A program made the translations under genes and the position numbers. From Candidatus Bathyarchaeia archaeon (lineage in GTDB: Archaea > Thermoproteota > Bathyarchaeia > Bathyarchaeales > Bathycorpusculaceae), in NCBI GenBank assembly GCA_038873195.1, contig JAVZEV010000001.1, forward strand, positions 1,268,490 to 1,332,489: 64,000 nucleotides of DNA, written 5' to 3'. Below, one piece after another: positions 44,961 through 53,218 of the stretch; position 1 is the stretch's first letter; each line of letters begins with the position of its first letter. The notes beneath the pieces are model-generated. The model made no database searches. It had not been told where the DNA came from and saw only the letters and a program-made list of their open reading frames with translations.

Positions 44961-45770
44961 TTAGCTTCTCCTACTCTTCCTATAACGGTAACTTTTCCGC
45001 ATATACTGCCCATAAACCAACGCTACCAAAGCAGCTATCCAAGCCGCAACATTCTGGAAAACCAAATATTTTCCAACACTATCTAAACTGGCTAAAGGCT
45101 CAAAAACAGAGCCCAAAGCCAAGACAAAATTTCTGAAGCCCGGTGCTACAGATAATAAAGCGTTATTTACTCCAGCGAAAAACTCGCCGATTGGTGCCAG
45201 AGCTTGTGATGTGCCTTTCACAAAGTTCAATAGGGCAGGATTTGTTTTGTAGACGCTAACTATGGTTTGGTAAATAAGTTGCGGATATGCCAAAACTGAG
45301 ACTAGTAGTATTAATGCAGAAAAAACTAAGATTATCGTTAAGGCACTTTTTATTGTGGCTCGAGCAAAGTGTATTTTCTGCCAAACATACGTGATACCCT
45401 TAACCTTCAGCAACCCCAATTTTATTCTTCCAAAGAACTTCCTCACTTCTCTCAGTCTATGCTTTTTATCGTGTTTAAAGTCGCCTTTTTCCTTCTGTAT
45501 TTCCGGATGTTTTACGGCTGCATGCCTTGTCAAGTATATCCAACTTGACATAAGCGCAATTACGACTGCTGCAGGGACTAAATGGAAGAGTGGACTAATC
45601 AAACCAAACATCTTGCTTTCCGGCTTTTCTTCAGCGCCTAAACGCATGCCATAAAGGACAACCAAATACTCAATTAAGACAGTTATAATTAGGAATAGAA
45701 TTATTGCTATTAGTCCTTTCAGTGTTGCCCAACGAATCACTAGCCGCTTTAGAGGTTTCTGACTTGACAC
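44961..45770 (-). CDS. Conserved membrane protein
   Basis: A 269-residue protein. Helices lie at about 17-40 and 60-80, then comes a highly charged cytoplasmic segment (KEKGDFKHDKKHRLREVRKFFGR), a third helix at about 145-165, a long amphipathic region and a C-terminal helix ending MRKSYRYRKSRRS. The GTG start is behind GGTGA. It ends about 66 bp before the moeA pair, but the genes are not obviously coupled. No family is recognised. Confidence 0.65.
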   Translation of the reverse strand: MSSQKPLKRLVIRWATLKGLIAIILFLIITVLIEYLVVLYGMRLGAEEKPESKMFGLISPLFHLVPAAVVIALMSSWIYLTRHAAVKHPEIQKEKGDFKHDKKHRLREVRKFFGRIKLGLLKVKGITYVWQKIHFARATIKSALTIILVFSALILLVSVLAYPQLIYQTIVSVYKTNPALLNFVKGTSQALAPIGEFFAGVNNALLSVAPGFRNFVLALGSVFEPLASLDSVGKYLVFQNVAAWIAALVALVYGQYMRKSYRYRKSRRS

Positions 45771-46002
45771 TTAGCTCACCATCAACTTCGTCTTGACATG
45801 TTTATGTGTGCTCTTGGAATATGCAAGTTCTCATTAAAAAATGTGACTGTGTACGTTGCCTAACGATTTCAACTCTGAATTATTACACCTTAAATTCTTT
45901 ATTTTTAAAGAGAGTAGTGTCTAATTGCGGATGGTAACATAGTTATGGGAAGTTCTGTTGGGCAAAAAATTATTCAACGCATAATCTGTTTACTTTTATC
46001 CT

Positions 46003-46158
46003 TCACAATGGAAATTCATGCCCGCACTTAGGGCATTTAGCCATTCCACACTGCACGGAAGACGGGCAACCACCACATGCGAATGCTCGACCATACGATA
46101 TGTCAAATGCGAATCCACATTTTGGACATTTAACTACATGTTTCGATTGCATGCTCAT
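46003..46158 (-). CDS. Small double zinc-knuckle protein, 51 residues
   Basis: A short gene missed by length filters. The product has CPKCGFAFDISYG (11-23), a central CGGCPSSVQC (28-37) and CPKCGHEFPL at the end, so six or seven cysteines in three clusters with mirror-image CPKCG knuckles. The ATG at 46158 gives MSMQSKHVVK before the first knuckle; a second ATG at 46152 is possible. Proteins of this pattern occur in archaea, sometimes beside iron-transport genes; that link is not visible here. Confidence 0.65.
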   Translation of the reverse strand: MSMQSKHVVKCPKCGFAFDISYGRAFACGGCPSSVQCGMAKCPKCGHEFPL

Positions 46159-46329
46159 TCTAAATCGCTTATCCTAAATCAACCATCGAGAAAAATTTTA
46201 AAAACTTTTCTAAATGATTCCAAACGTTTTTATGCAAAAATTTTAACAATACTAAAAACAATTAATAAAGACCGTAAGCCATTCCATATGAATAACTGTT
46301 GGCATAGAACGAATTAGTCTGGGAAGAGA

Positions 46330-47310
46330 ATGCAGAAAACGGAAAAAGCTGAAAGGTTAGAACTCTACAAGGACCGTAACACGCAAGTTTTCTTAAGTAA
46401 ATTTTTAAGTAGCGAAATTAGTGAGCTTGAACCCGTTTATGACCCTAAACTGGGTTACCGTTACCCTATGGTTGAGGCGATTGTTGGTGATGCAGCAAAT
46501 GTGGAGCCTTTTCTTAATAGACTCTATGAAGCTAAGGTTTTGGACAGAAAACTTTACGACAAAATCATTTACTGCCCAAAATGTGGTTCTGTAAGCATTT
46601 CCGTCCGCTATTGTTGTCCGTACTGCAAATCGTTTGACATACAGAGAAGTGCTCTGATTGAGCATGTCAAGTGTGGCTACATGGATATTGAGGAGAATTT
46701 CCTTAAGGGAAACAAGTTTGTCTGTCCAAAATGCCATGAAGAACTAAAAAAACCGGATGTTGATTATCGAAAGGCTGGAGTATGGTGCAACTGTAAAGAC
46801 TGCAACAAAAGCTTTGACATTCCAGTGACAGGACATTTCTGCCGAGATTGCCACGTACACTTCACATTTGAGGACGCGGTAATTAAAGACATTTACACAT
46901 ACAGCCTGCGAGAAGAAGCGAAAGAAGAAGCGTCGTCTGGTTGGGTTATAATCGCTCCAATTAGGGATTTTCTTACAGAAAGCGGCTTTAAAGTTGAGAG
47001 CCCAGCTTTTCTCAAGGGTAAGTCTGGCGCGAACCACATGTTTGACATCGTTGTCTATGAGGCATCTGTTAAAGGAAAAGTGACCGTGATTGATGTTGCG
47101 ACAAGCTCTGAAAATTCTGTTTCTGAGCAGCCAGTAATTGCGTTGTTCGCCAAGATTTTTGATGTCTCCCCAGAAAATGCCTATTTGATTGCTATTCCGA
47201 AAATAAGTGAAAATGGAAAGAAAATGGCGGAATTATATAATATTCAAATAATTGAAGCGAAAAATCAAAAAGAAGTTATTAAGGCGTTAAAGGAAAAAAT
47301 GGAGAAATAA
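46330..47310 (+). CDS. TackOD1-type zinc-ribbon protein with nuclease-like C-terminal domain
   Basis: Residues about 44-175 match the thaumarchaeal output domain 1 pattern: YRYPMVEAIVGD, a winged-helix-like stretch, then YCPKCGSVSISVRYCCPYCKS (81-101), IEHVKCGYMDIEENF and VCPKCHEELKKPDVDYRKAG, followed by further CxxC pairs at 153-174. Residues about 205-326 form an alpha/beta domain (FDIVVYEASVKGKVTVIDVA) like restriction-endonuclease folds, but I do not see a full catalytic ExK. Likely a sensor or regulatory output protein. Confidence 0.75.
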   Translation: MQKTEKAERLELYKDRNTQVFLSKFLSSEISELEPVYDPKLGYRYPMVEAIVGDAANVEPFLNRLYEAKVLDRKLYDKIIYCPKCGSVSISVRYCCPYCKSFDIQRSALIEHVKCGYMDIEENFLKGNKFVCPKCHEELKKPDVDYRKAGVWCNCKDCNKSFDIPVTGHFCRDCHVHFTFEDAVIKDIYTYSLREEAKEEASSGWVIIAPIRDFLTESGFKVESPAFLKGKSGANHMFDIVVYEASVKGKVTVIDVATSSENSVSEQPVIALFAKIFDVSPENAYLIAIPKISENGKKMAELYNIQIIEAKNQKEVIKALKEKMEK

Positions 47311-47314
47311 ACGG

Positions 47315-49147
47315 TTAATCAACCGGGAAAACTGCAGTATTGCCTCTTTCTGTTATAATTTTAACTATGCAGTTTTCTTCTGGCAAGGTTATGTCGACGC
47401 GAATGTATGTTTTTTCTTCTCCAGCGTTAATGAATAAGTTAGCTGTGTAACGTTGATGAAGGGTTGAATTGGTTACCCATATGGCGATAATGTGCACTGT
47501 TAGTGGACTTGTATTCTTTAAATCTAAACGTGCACCGTTAATTATCACTCTTACAGCAAAAAAATCCACTTCTGTTATAGCTCGAGGCGTGTTCAATCCT
47601 TCATCTGAGAATTCGGCAAGTAGCGTTCCGTCATCTCTAATGTAGCTTGCCCAATTATCAGTTATGTTAATTGCGTATTCATTCCACTCATTCTGTGTAG
47701 GTTGGCTTCCTCCAGTGTTGTTGAAACCGTTGTCGCTGAAGGTCGCCGCACTCCAGTTGTATGCTTTCAAGAACCATCTTTCCGCGTCTTCTGTAACGTT
47801 ATATCTAACCACTATCTCAATGCCATAAATATAGTCTAACGGGTAAGTTGACAAGTCTACTATGAAATTATTGCTAATGGACAACCTGTAAATGTCTGAC
47901 ATTGTCGTTTCAAACTCAACCCAATCAACATTGAGTTCAAACTGTGTAGAAGCTACTTTAACTCCCTTGATTTTTATTTTCCAATTTCCGTTCGCATCCT
48001 TAAAGTCTGTTGGGTTAGTAGTTATTGTCTGGTTTTTGGTGGTATCTGTTGTGCCTATGATATCTGTCATGTATCCGTCTCCGCTTGTTGGATACTCTCC
48101 TGTTTGGTAATTGTAAAGTTGAAATGTTGTGGTTACTCCATCTGTTGTGAAGGAACCGTCCATTGTCCATGTTAGGTTTGTCCAAGATTCAATGTTGGAT
48201 GTGCCCGCGAACTCGACTTCAACGGTTTCTTCCGTTGCTGGTTTGAAAGTACAGTAAATGCTGTACGCTCTTGTCTCATGAGTGGGATTGGGCATGGGGT
48301 TCGGAAAGTTTGCTCCATAGGTTGAGCCGGCATAATGCCCTTGATTTGCTGCTCCTGAAGAATAGTAGAGATAGGAAAACCCGCTTCCTGAATAGGACCA
48401 TGCCACGAGCAAGTATTCTGTGTTTGCTTTGAGTATTGGTTTAGGCGTGAGAAAGTTAAACGTGACCCAAGTTGCAGGGTTAACTGGGACAACTATTTCC
48501 TCTGTTTGTGCAACAAGGCTCAAGTTGCTGTGTAGATAGATTGCGCATTTCATGTTTTTGGAACTAGACGTAATGCGGATATATGCAGTGATGCTTTGTG
48601 CTTCGCCATCTTTTGTGGGAGTAAAAATAGAACCAACAATAGTGTTTTCTGTATTACGAGAGTTTGTTCCGGCCATCGTATTTCCAAATGTTTCTGTGGC
48701 GTCTGAAAATACAGATGGGTAACTGCGAAATTGCATATAGGCGCCATTATTCGTTTGTAGTTCAGTTAGAGAGCCAGAAACAAAAGTTGTAGAATTTAAT
48801 AGAGAATAGCTTGATGGACTATACTGGATGGTTGGGATTTCCTCTCTGAAAGTTTCTGGAGAATTATCTATGTTTTTCGTATTTGTGTATGTGCCACTTA
48901 ATCTGGTGCCCACACTAATTGAAAATTCTTCTTGCGCGGTAAACCATGAAGATCGTGTGATGCGCGTAGCGTTAGTGATGTTTACTGTTTCTTGCATTCT
49001 TTCTAGGTCTAGCTGGTTCATTTGGTAACTCCAAAGCACCACGTTACCAACTATAATCACTATTAGCACTAAGCTCAACATGACCACTATCACATTGCTT
49101 ACGCCGCGCTTGTTCTGTCTAAGGCGCCGTATAATAGCCTCCAACAT
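47315..49147 (-). CDS. Large pilin-like surface protein
   Basis: A 610-residue protein with a class III (prepilin) signal. A basic start RRLRQNKRG (cleavage expected after G15) precedes the hydrophobic helix VSNVIVVMLSLVLIVIIVGN. The remaining 560 residues are Thr/Ser/Asn-rich beta structure with many sequons and a concanavalin-like WVTFNFL/AEYLLVAWSYSG region. Start at ATG 49147; the longer frame overlaps the next pilin gene out of frame. It is last in the pilus operon and could be an adhesin or tip subunit. Confidence 0.75.
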   Translation of the reverse strand: MLEAIIRRLRQNKRGVSNVIVVMLSLVLIVIIVGNVVLWSYQMNQLDLERMQETVNITNATRITRSSWFTAQEEFSISVGTRLSGTYTNTKNIDNSPETFREEIPTIQYSPSSYSLLNSTTFVSGSLTELQTNNGAYMQFRSYPSVFSDATETFGNTMAGTNSRNTENTIVGSIFTPTKDGEAQSITAYIRITSSSKNMKCAIYLHSNLSLVAQTEEIVVPVNPATWVTFNFLTPKPILKANTEYLLVAWSYSGSGFSYLYYSSGAANQGHYAGSTYGANFPNPMPNPTHETRAYSIYCTFKPATEETVEVEFAGTSNIESWTNLTWTMDGSFTTDGVTTTFQLYNYQTGEYPTSGDGYMTDIIGTTDTTKNQTITTNPTDFKDANGNWKIKIKGVKVASTQFELNVDWVEFETTMSDIYRLSISNNFIVDLSTYPLDYIYGIEIVVRYNVTEDAERWFLKAYNWSAATFSDNGFNNTGGSQPTQNEWNEYAINITDNWASYIRDDGTLLAEFSDEGLNTPRAITEVDFFAVRVIINGARLDLKNTSPLTVHIIAIWVTNSTLHQRYTANLFINAGEEKTYIRVDITLPEENCIVKIITERGNTAVFPVD

Positions 49148-49538
49148 GAGCCCCCCTATTGGTAACGATGTCGATGTAGTACAAGTTGCCAGAAATCCAG
49201 CTGTACGAGATGTCGAGCCAACCATGCTTGCCAATTTCCAAATTGAAAGGATTAGTGAATGCTTGTGAAGTATGGTTAACATACACTGCGGAAACGTGAA
49301 TAGAAATTTTTCCAACATTGCGAAGATATACGCTTATGTGGCCTGTTGAATTATTAAACCACACATCTTCGACGACCACACGCTCACTCATGTTTTCCCG
49401 TAAGTTAGTAGTTATGACATACGTTGCTGTTGTAGCAATTGCCATGACACCTACAGCTACAACCATAAGTAAGATATTGCTCAAAACCGGCGTTATAGCC
49501 CGCTTATCACACAAAAATCCCTTTAACATTCGCCTCAT
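49119..49538 (-). CDS. Pilin-like protein with class III signal peptide
   Basis: A 139-residue protein. DKRA (11-14) precedes ITPVLSNILLMVVAVGVMAIATTATYV, the N-terminal helix typical of archaeal type IV pilins (DUF1628 group), with cleavage expected after A14. The rest is a small beta domain with two sequons. ATG 49538 is supported by GGGAG. It overlaps the large pilin start by 29 bp and follows the tadC-like gene by 12 bp. Confidence 0.8.
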   Translation of the reverse strand: MRRMLKGFLCDKRAITPVLSNILLMVVAVGVMAIATTATYVITTNLRENMSERVVVEDVWFNNSTGHISVYLRNVGKISIHVSAVYVNHTSQAFTNPFNLEIGKHGWLDISYSWISGNLYYIDIVTNRGAHVGGYYTAP

Positions 49539-49550
49539 TTCTTCTCCCTC

Positions 49551-50378
49551 TCACAAAAACAGCTTTAGAGCTACGTAGCCGCAAACCATCATTATGAGGC
49601 TGTGTTTTAACCCAGCATTTATTGTTCCTTCTCCCATTTTTCCAGCAACCAGTCCACCAAAAAAGGCTTGGATTATTGTCATGTGGAAAAAAATGCGTTG
49701 CATTTCTTGTGGCGACATGACTCCCGTTCCAAGCACAGGCAAGCCTTCTATGCTAACGAAGAACGACCTGAAAAGTAGTACGATTGTGAAAAGGAACACG
49801 AAAAAGGCTACGTAGATTATGGCAATGTAGGGTTTTGTCTGATTTCGTCTTTCTCTATCTAGCAAAAGTGTTGTCTGTATAAACTTACCCATTGGGTCAA
49901 AAACTTTTTCTACATGTCCTCCGGAATGACTTGCTTCAATAATTAGTGGTACGACTCTTTGCACAAGCACAGTGTTTACGCGTCTTACCAAAGCTAAGAG
50001 TGCCTCTTCAAATGTCATACCCCAAGATATTTGCGCATTCATTTTCTTTAATTCAGCTGTTAGCGGGCCATAACTTCTCTTTGATGCTTCTTCCAATGCT
50101 TGAGGAAGAGTCATACCTGTCTCTTGAGCTTGGACTATGCTTCTGAAAAGGTTTGGTAGGTTTTCGTCTATAGCTTTTCTCCATCTGTAGTCAATATAGT
50201 TTAGCACCGTCGATGGAAAAATTCCCGTCATAACTGCAAAAAACACAAATTCATCAAATGTTGCGGTTCCCCAAAACATAATGTAAGCAAATAAAACTAT
50301 GGCGATGGCTGACAAAGCCGAGATAATCCAAACGATTTTTTTAATTTTATTCGATATTTTTGGCGTTTTCATCACCAC
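49551..50378 (-). CDS. Type II/IV pilus assembly membrane protein (TadC-like)
   Basis: A 275-residue platform protein of the T2SF family. Membrane segments lie near 17-34 and 40-60, then a cytoplasmic helical T2SF domain (RSIVQAQETGMTLPQALEEAS, ISWGMTFEEALLALVRRV, EASHSGGHVEKVFDPMGKFI), and further helices at about 180-205, 230-248 and 255-273. It overlaps the second T2SF gene by 7 bp. With it, this forms the inner-membrane core for pilin extrusion. Confidence 0.88.
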   Translation of the reverse strand: MVMKTPKISNKIKKIVWIISALSAIAIVLFAYIMFWGTATFDEFVFFAVMTGIFPSTVLNYIDYRWRKAIDENLPNLFRSIVQAQETGMTLPQALEEASKRSYGPLTAELKKMNAQISWGMTFEEALLALVRRVNTVLVQRVVPLIIEASHSGGHVEKVFDPMGKFIQTTLLLDRERRNQTKPYIAIIYVAFFVFLFTIVLLFRSFFVSIEGLPVLGTGVMSPQEMQRIFFHMTIIQAFFGGLVAGKMGEGTINAGLKHSLIMMVCGYVALKLFL

Positions 50379-51370
50379 TTAGGCGAAACCGCATCTAAGA
50401 TTATCAGAAACATTATGGAGCCAAGCGGAATCCCAATGTAAGTGAGTATTTGGAGTATGAGGTCTGGACTTAGTATTCCTAAGCTGCCTCCTCCAAGCAT
50501 TGCCATGACTGCAAGCATAATGACAAGAAGTAATGGTCCTGTCACAAGTAAAGCCACATAAAACTCAGCCAAAGTTGACAAAGTGTCTGAAAACTTACGC
50601 AAACTCATTCGCTTCAACTTCATATATTGTCCAGATTTCTCTCGAAGATACGCGGCCAAGTTACTACCCGAATGTATTGTTGAGATGAATCCTTCCAACA
50701 TTTCATGAAATCTTTTAGATGGCGTGCGCTTTGACGCTTCTTGCAAGGCTGAAATAATGTCTAAACCGAAGAGGTTCACATTTCTGACAATGTCTTTGGC
50801 TTCTGTGGAAACAGCTAGTGGAACGCTTAGATTTGATAATGAATAGAAGGTTCTTTCTGGAGAAACTCCGGCGCTGGCGAGAATTGCCATGTAACCAGCC
50901 GTGAAAGGCAACTCGTCTTCCAATTCTCTTTTAAGCTTGTCTGCACGGTAGATAGGGTAAAAGTAGAATCCAATAACTGAAAGGGCACCGGCGAACAAGC
51001 CGCTTCCGACACCAAACAGTAACGCTGGTAAAAATGGCATGTTAAAAAGAAAAATAAACAAACACGGGACAAAAATTAACATAGCTACTGCAATCAGCAT
51101 CGCAGCTAAGACTGTTAAGCTAACATATGCTTTAAATGAAATCTTCAGTCCAGCACTTTGCAAACTCGAATCTAAATCTCTGAAGAGTGGCAGAATACGC
51201 TCTGTTTTTCCGCCAATAAGCTGGTAAGCTATGGAATGTGGTTCTCTTAACGTAAATTTTTCCTTCGCTGGCGATTCTGTTTTTTGCGCTGAAGTTGCTG
51301 TTGATAATCTGCACATTGCTTTGACGCGGTTCCAGAGTCTCTTGACATTTTCGTAAGCTTTGTTACTCAT
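50372..51370 (-). CDS. Type II/IV pilus assembly membrane protein (TadB-like)
   Basis: A 332-residue T2SF-family protein. A basic N-terminal region is followed by a central pair of helices (about 95-145), a T2SF helical bundle (DIISALQEASKRTPSKRFHEMLEGFISTIHSG-like, residues about 205-240) and C-terminal helices. ATG 51370 overlaps the ATPase stop in an ATGA arrangement and follows GGTAGGA, so the longer upstream reading is rejected. Partner of the neighbouring TadC-like protein. Confidence 0.87.
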   Translation of the reverse strand: MSNKAYENVKRLWNRVKAMCRLSTATSAQKTESPAKEKFTLREPHSIAYQLIGGKTERILPLFRDLDSSLQSAGLKISFKAYVSLTVLAAMLIAVAMLIFVPCLFIFLFNMPFLPALLFGVGSGLFAGALSVIGFYFYPIYRADKLKRELEDELPFTAGYMAILASAGVSPERTFYSLSNLSVPLAVSTEAKDIVRNVNLFGLDIISALQEASKRTPSKRFHEMLEGFISTIHSGSNLAAYLREKSGQYMKLKRMSLRKFSDTLSTLAEFYVALLVTGPLLLVIMLAVMAMLGGGSLGILSPDLILQILTYIGIPLGSIMFLIILDAVSPKW

Positions 51371-52929
51371 TTTAGTCCTACCCTCGCTTTTTGGAAAACA
51401 CGGTTTGGGTTGGCGTAATACTCTCGAATCACATTTGCAACGTCGAAGTGACGGCGAATTCCGGCTTTGACCATCCATTCTAGAACAGTTTTTCTACGGT
51501 GCAGTTCGCGTTTAATGTCTTCTTCATTCACGCCAGTCTTCTTCATATGCCTTTCTAAGATGGCGCTGTTGCCGGAAAAGATGAACTTGTCTTCTTTTTG
51601 GTTCCAGTGAAACACTTCTTGAGTCAGTATGTTCTTTGTTTTTCGGTCAAGTTCCACAACTTCCGCTGTTGTGCTGGCCCGTCTTGCCGGCTTTTCTTGA
51701 ATCTCTGTTCTTGTCATGACCATTATAACATCAGTCATTTTTATGAGCGATTTTGGAATGTTCATCGGTTCAGATTCTAAACGGTTTATTACGGCTTCAA
51801 CTGATTCAGCGTGTATCGTGCTCATTCCCAGATGGCCTGTCGCCATTGCTTGGAACAGTGTGTAAGCTTCTTCTCCTCGCACTTCGCCCACAATGATATA
51901 GTCTGGTCTTTGTCTGACAGCCGCCTTCAACAAATCAAACAAAGTTATTGTACCGCTTTTTTTGTCCTCATGCCCAAATCCCAATCTTATAACGGAAGGT
52001 ATCCAGTTTTCGTGGGGAAGATTGAGCTCCTGCGTGTCTTCTACACTTACTATTTTCATTTCAGGCTTGATGAACATCGATAAACAGTTTAGCATGGTTG
52101 TTTTGCCAGATGCCACACCACCGGCGACTATGACGGATGCTCTGTTTTCTATGATATACCACAAGTAAGCAGCCATTTCCGAGGAAATTGTATTAAAGGC
52201 AATCAAGTCTGAAACCGTAAGTGGGTCAACTCTGAAACGTCTAATGGTAAACGTTGAGCCCCTCCGCGTCACTTCGTTTCCATAAGTTAGTTGTATGCGG
52301 CTTCCGTCTGGGAGCGAGGCATCCAAAATCGGGGATGCAATTGAGATGTTTTTTCCGGATAAATATGCCAAGCGAATTATGAAGGAGTTTAATTCTGCTT
52401 CATCCTTAAATATTATGTTAGTAGGTAATGACTCGTAAAGTCTGTGCCAAACGTATATTGGTATGTTTACTCCGTCTGCAGAGATGTCTTCGATTAAGTG
52501 GTCCTTCATTAATGGGTCTATTTTTCCGTAGCCTATGAAGTCACGTATCATGTAGTATGTGAGTTTGTCAATGGCTTCTGGCGGTACTTTCATTCGATAT
52601 TTTTTGATTATTTCCTTCGTCTTCTGCCTAAGGTAGTTTTCTGCTTTTTCTTTGGTTTCAATTTCTTTTAGGTTTACGTCTATTTCTTCCATTAAGAAGG
52701 TTTTCAGCTCTTTTAGCCGTTTTTCCTCTTCTTCTTGAAGCGTTGGCTCTATGACTTCATAGAGCGTTTTTTGAGTTTCTGGATCTTTTACTATGGCAGC
52801 GTAAACATAGGGCTCTTGTATTGGATAGGCTTCTCGGAAAATTGCAGGTTTTTTCTTTTCTTCTTTTAGTATTATGGCTACTTCTGTCTCTTCTACTGCT
52901 TTCGGAGCCCTCGGTGTTTTTTGTTTCAA
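51367..52929 (-). CDS. Pilus assembly/secretion ATPase (GspE/TadA/VirB11 family)
   Basis: Hexameric motor ATPase for pilus assembly. The N-terminal domain is about 1-150. Then come the Asp-box-like GKNISIASPILDASLPDGSRIQ, TFTIRRF, Walker A VAGGVASGKTTMLN, VSVEDTQELNLPHENW, Walker B IIVGEVRGEEAYTLFQAMATGHLGMSTIHAES and the His box. The TTG start at 52929 has GAAGGAG about 12 bases upstream. First gene of the five-gene pilus operon, behind a palindromic promoter region. Confidence 0.92.
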   Translation of the reverse strand: MKQKTPRAPKAVEETEVAIILKEEKKKPAIFREAYPIQEPYVYAAIVKDPETQKTLYEVIEPTLQEEEEKRLKELKTFLMEEIDVNLKEIETKEKAENYLRQKTKEIIKKYRMKVPPEAIDKLTYYMIRDFIGYGKIDPLMKDHLIEDISADGVNIPIYVWHRLYESLPTNIIFKDEAELNSFIIRLAYLSGKNISIASPILDASLPDGSRIQLTYGNEVTRRGSTFTIRRFRVDPLTVSDLIAFNTISSEMAAYLWYIIENRASVIVAGGVASGKTTMLNCLSMFIKPEMKIVSVEDTQELNLPHENWIPSVIRLGFGHEDKKSGTITLFDLLKAAVRQRPDYIIVGEVRGEEAYTLFQAMATGHLGMSTIHAESVEAVINRLESEPMNIPKSLIKMTDVIMVMTRTEIQEKPARRASTTAEVVELDRKTKNILTQEVFHWNQKEDKFIFSGNSAILERHMKKTGVNEEDIKRELHRRKTVLEWMVKAGIRRHFDVANVIREYYANPNRVFQKARVGLK

Positions 52930-53009
52930 AGTTTGCGTTGTCTCCTTCGCTTAGAGTGGTGAGTGGTTTTTCATGAATATAGTGTGTAGTAAGTCTTAAT
53001 AAGGTATAT

Positions 53010-53031
53010 GCATGTTCAATCTTGAGCATGC
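53010..53031. promoter_or_regulatory. Palindrome at the pilus-operon promoter
   Basis: GCATGTTCAA-TC-TTGAGCATGC is a 10-bp inverted repeat with one mismatch and a 2-bp centre, about 80-100 bp upstream of the ATPase start. It abuts the TATA-like ATATACCTTATTAA on the minus strand. Its size and symmetry are those of a dimeric regulator site. Confidence 0.5.
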
Positions 53032-53095
53032 TTAACGCTACCAACCATTTAGAAACACGCTAACAAAATACATTACACTGCTATCTCTCACACAC

Positions 53096-53106
53096 AAAAG
53101 AAAAAA
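53096..53106 (-). terminator. T-rich terminator after eL41
   Basis: Minus-strand TTTTTTCTTTT begins about 15 bp after the eL41 stop codon. This fits archaeal T-run termination of the hxlB-eL41 unit, and separates it from the pilus-operon promoter. Confidence 0.45.
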
Positions 53107-53120
53107 CACCAAAGCTTAAG

Positions 53121-53207
53121 CTACTTGTATCTTGCTCGTCTCTTCTGCCGTTTCTTCTTCTGCTTGCGCATTCTCTTCTTTTTCCATTTAGCGCGGATGT
53201 TATGCAC
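53121..53207 (-). CDS. rpl41e: Ribosomal protein eL41
   Basis: The minus strand encodes RAKWKKKRMRKQ followed by KKKRQKRRARYK and a stop, matching the 25-residue, Arg/Lys-only helix of eL41 with its invariant RAKWxKKRMR core. No ATG precedes RAKW: the codon in that place is ATC (53196-53198). The nearest start is GTG at 53207, giving MHN-I-RAKW (28 residues). A GGGAG lies immediately upstream of the GTG and ten bases before the ATC. It follows hxlB by 11 bp and is followed by a T-run. Confidence 0.85.
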   Translation of the reverse strand: MHNIRAKWKKKRMRKQKKKRQKRRARYK

Positions 53208-53218
53208 GCTCCCAATAG

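Noticed and set aside
46018-46317. Plus-strand 99-residue ORF
   Set aside because: It is antisense to the zinc-knuckle protein, has no family likeness and no ribosome-binding site.
49148-49318. 57-residue extension of the large pilin-like protein
   Set aside because: It overlaps the upstream pilin gene in another frame, and a prepilin signal must be at the N-terminus.
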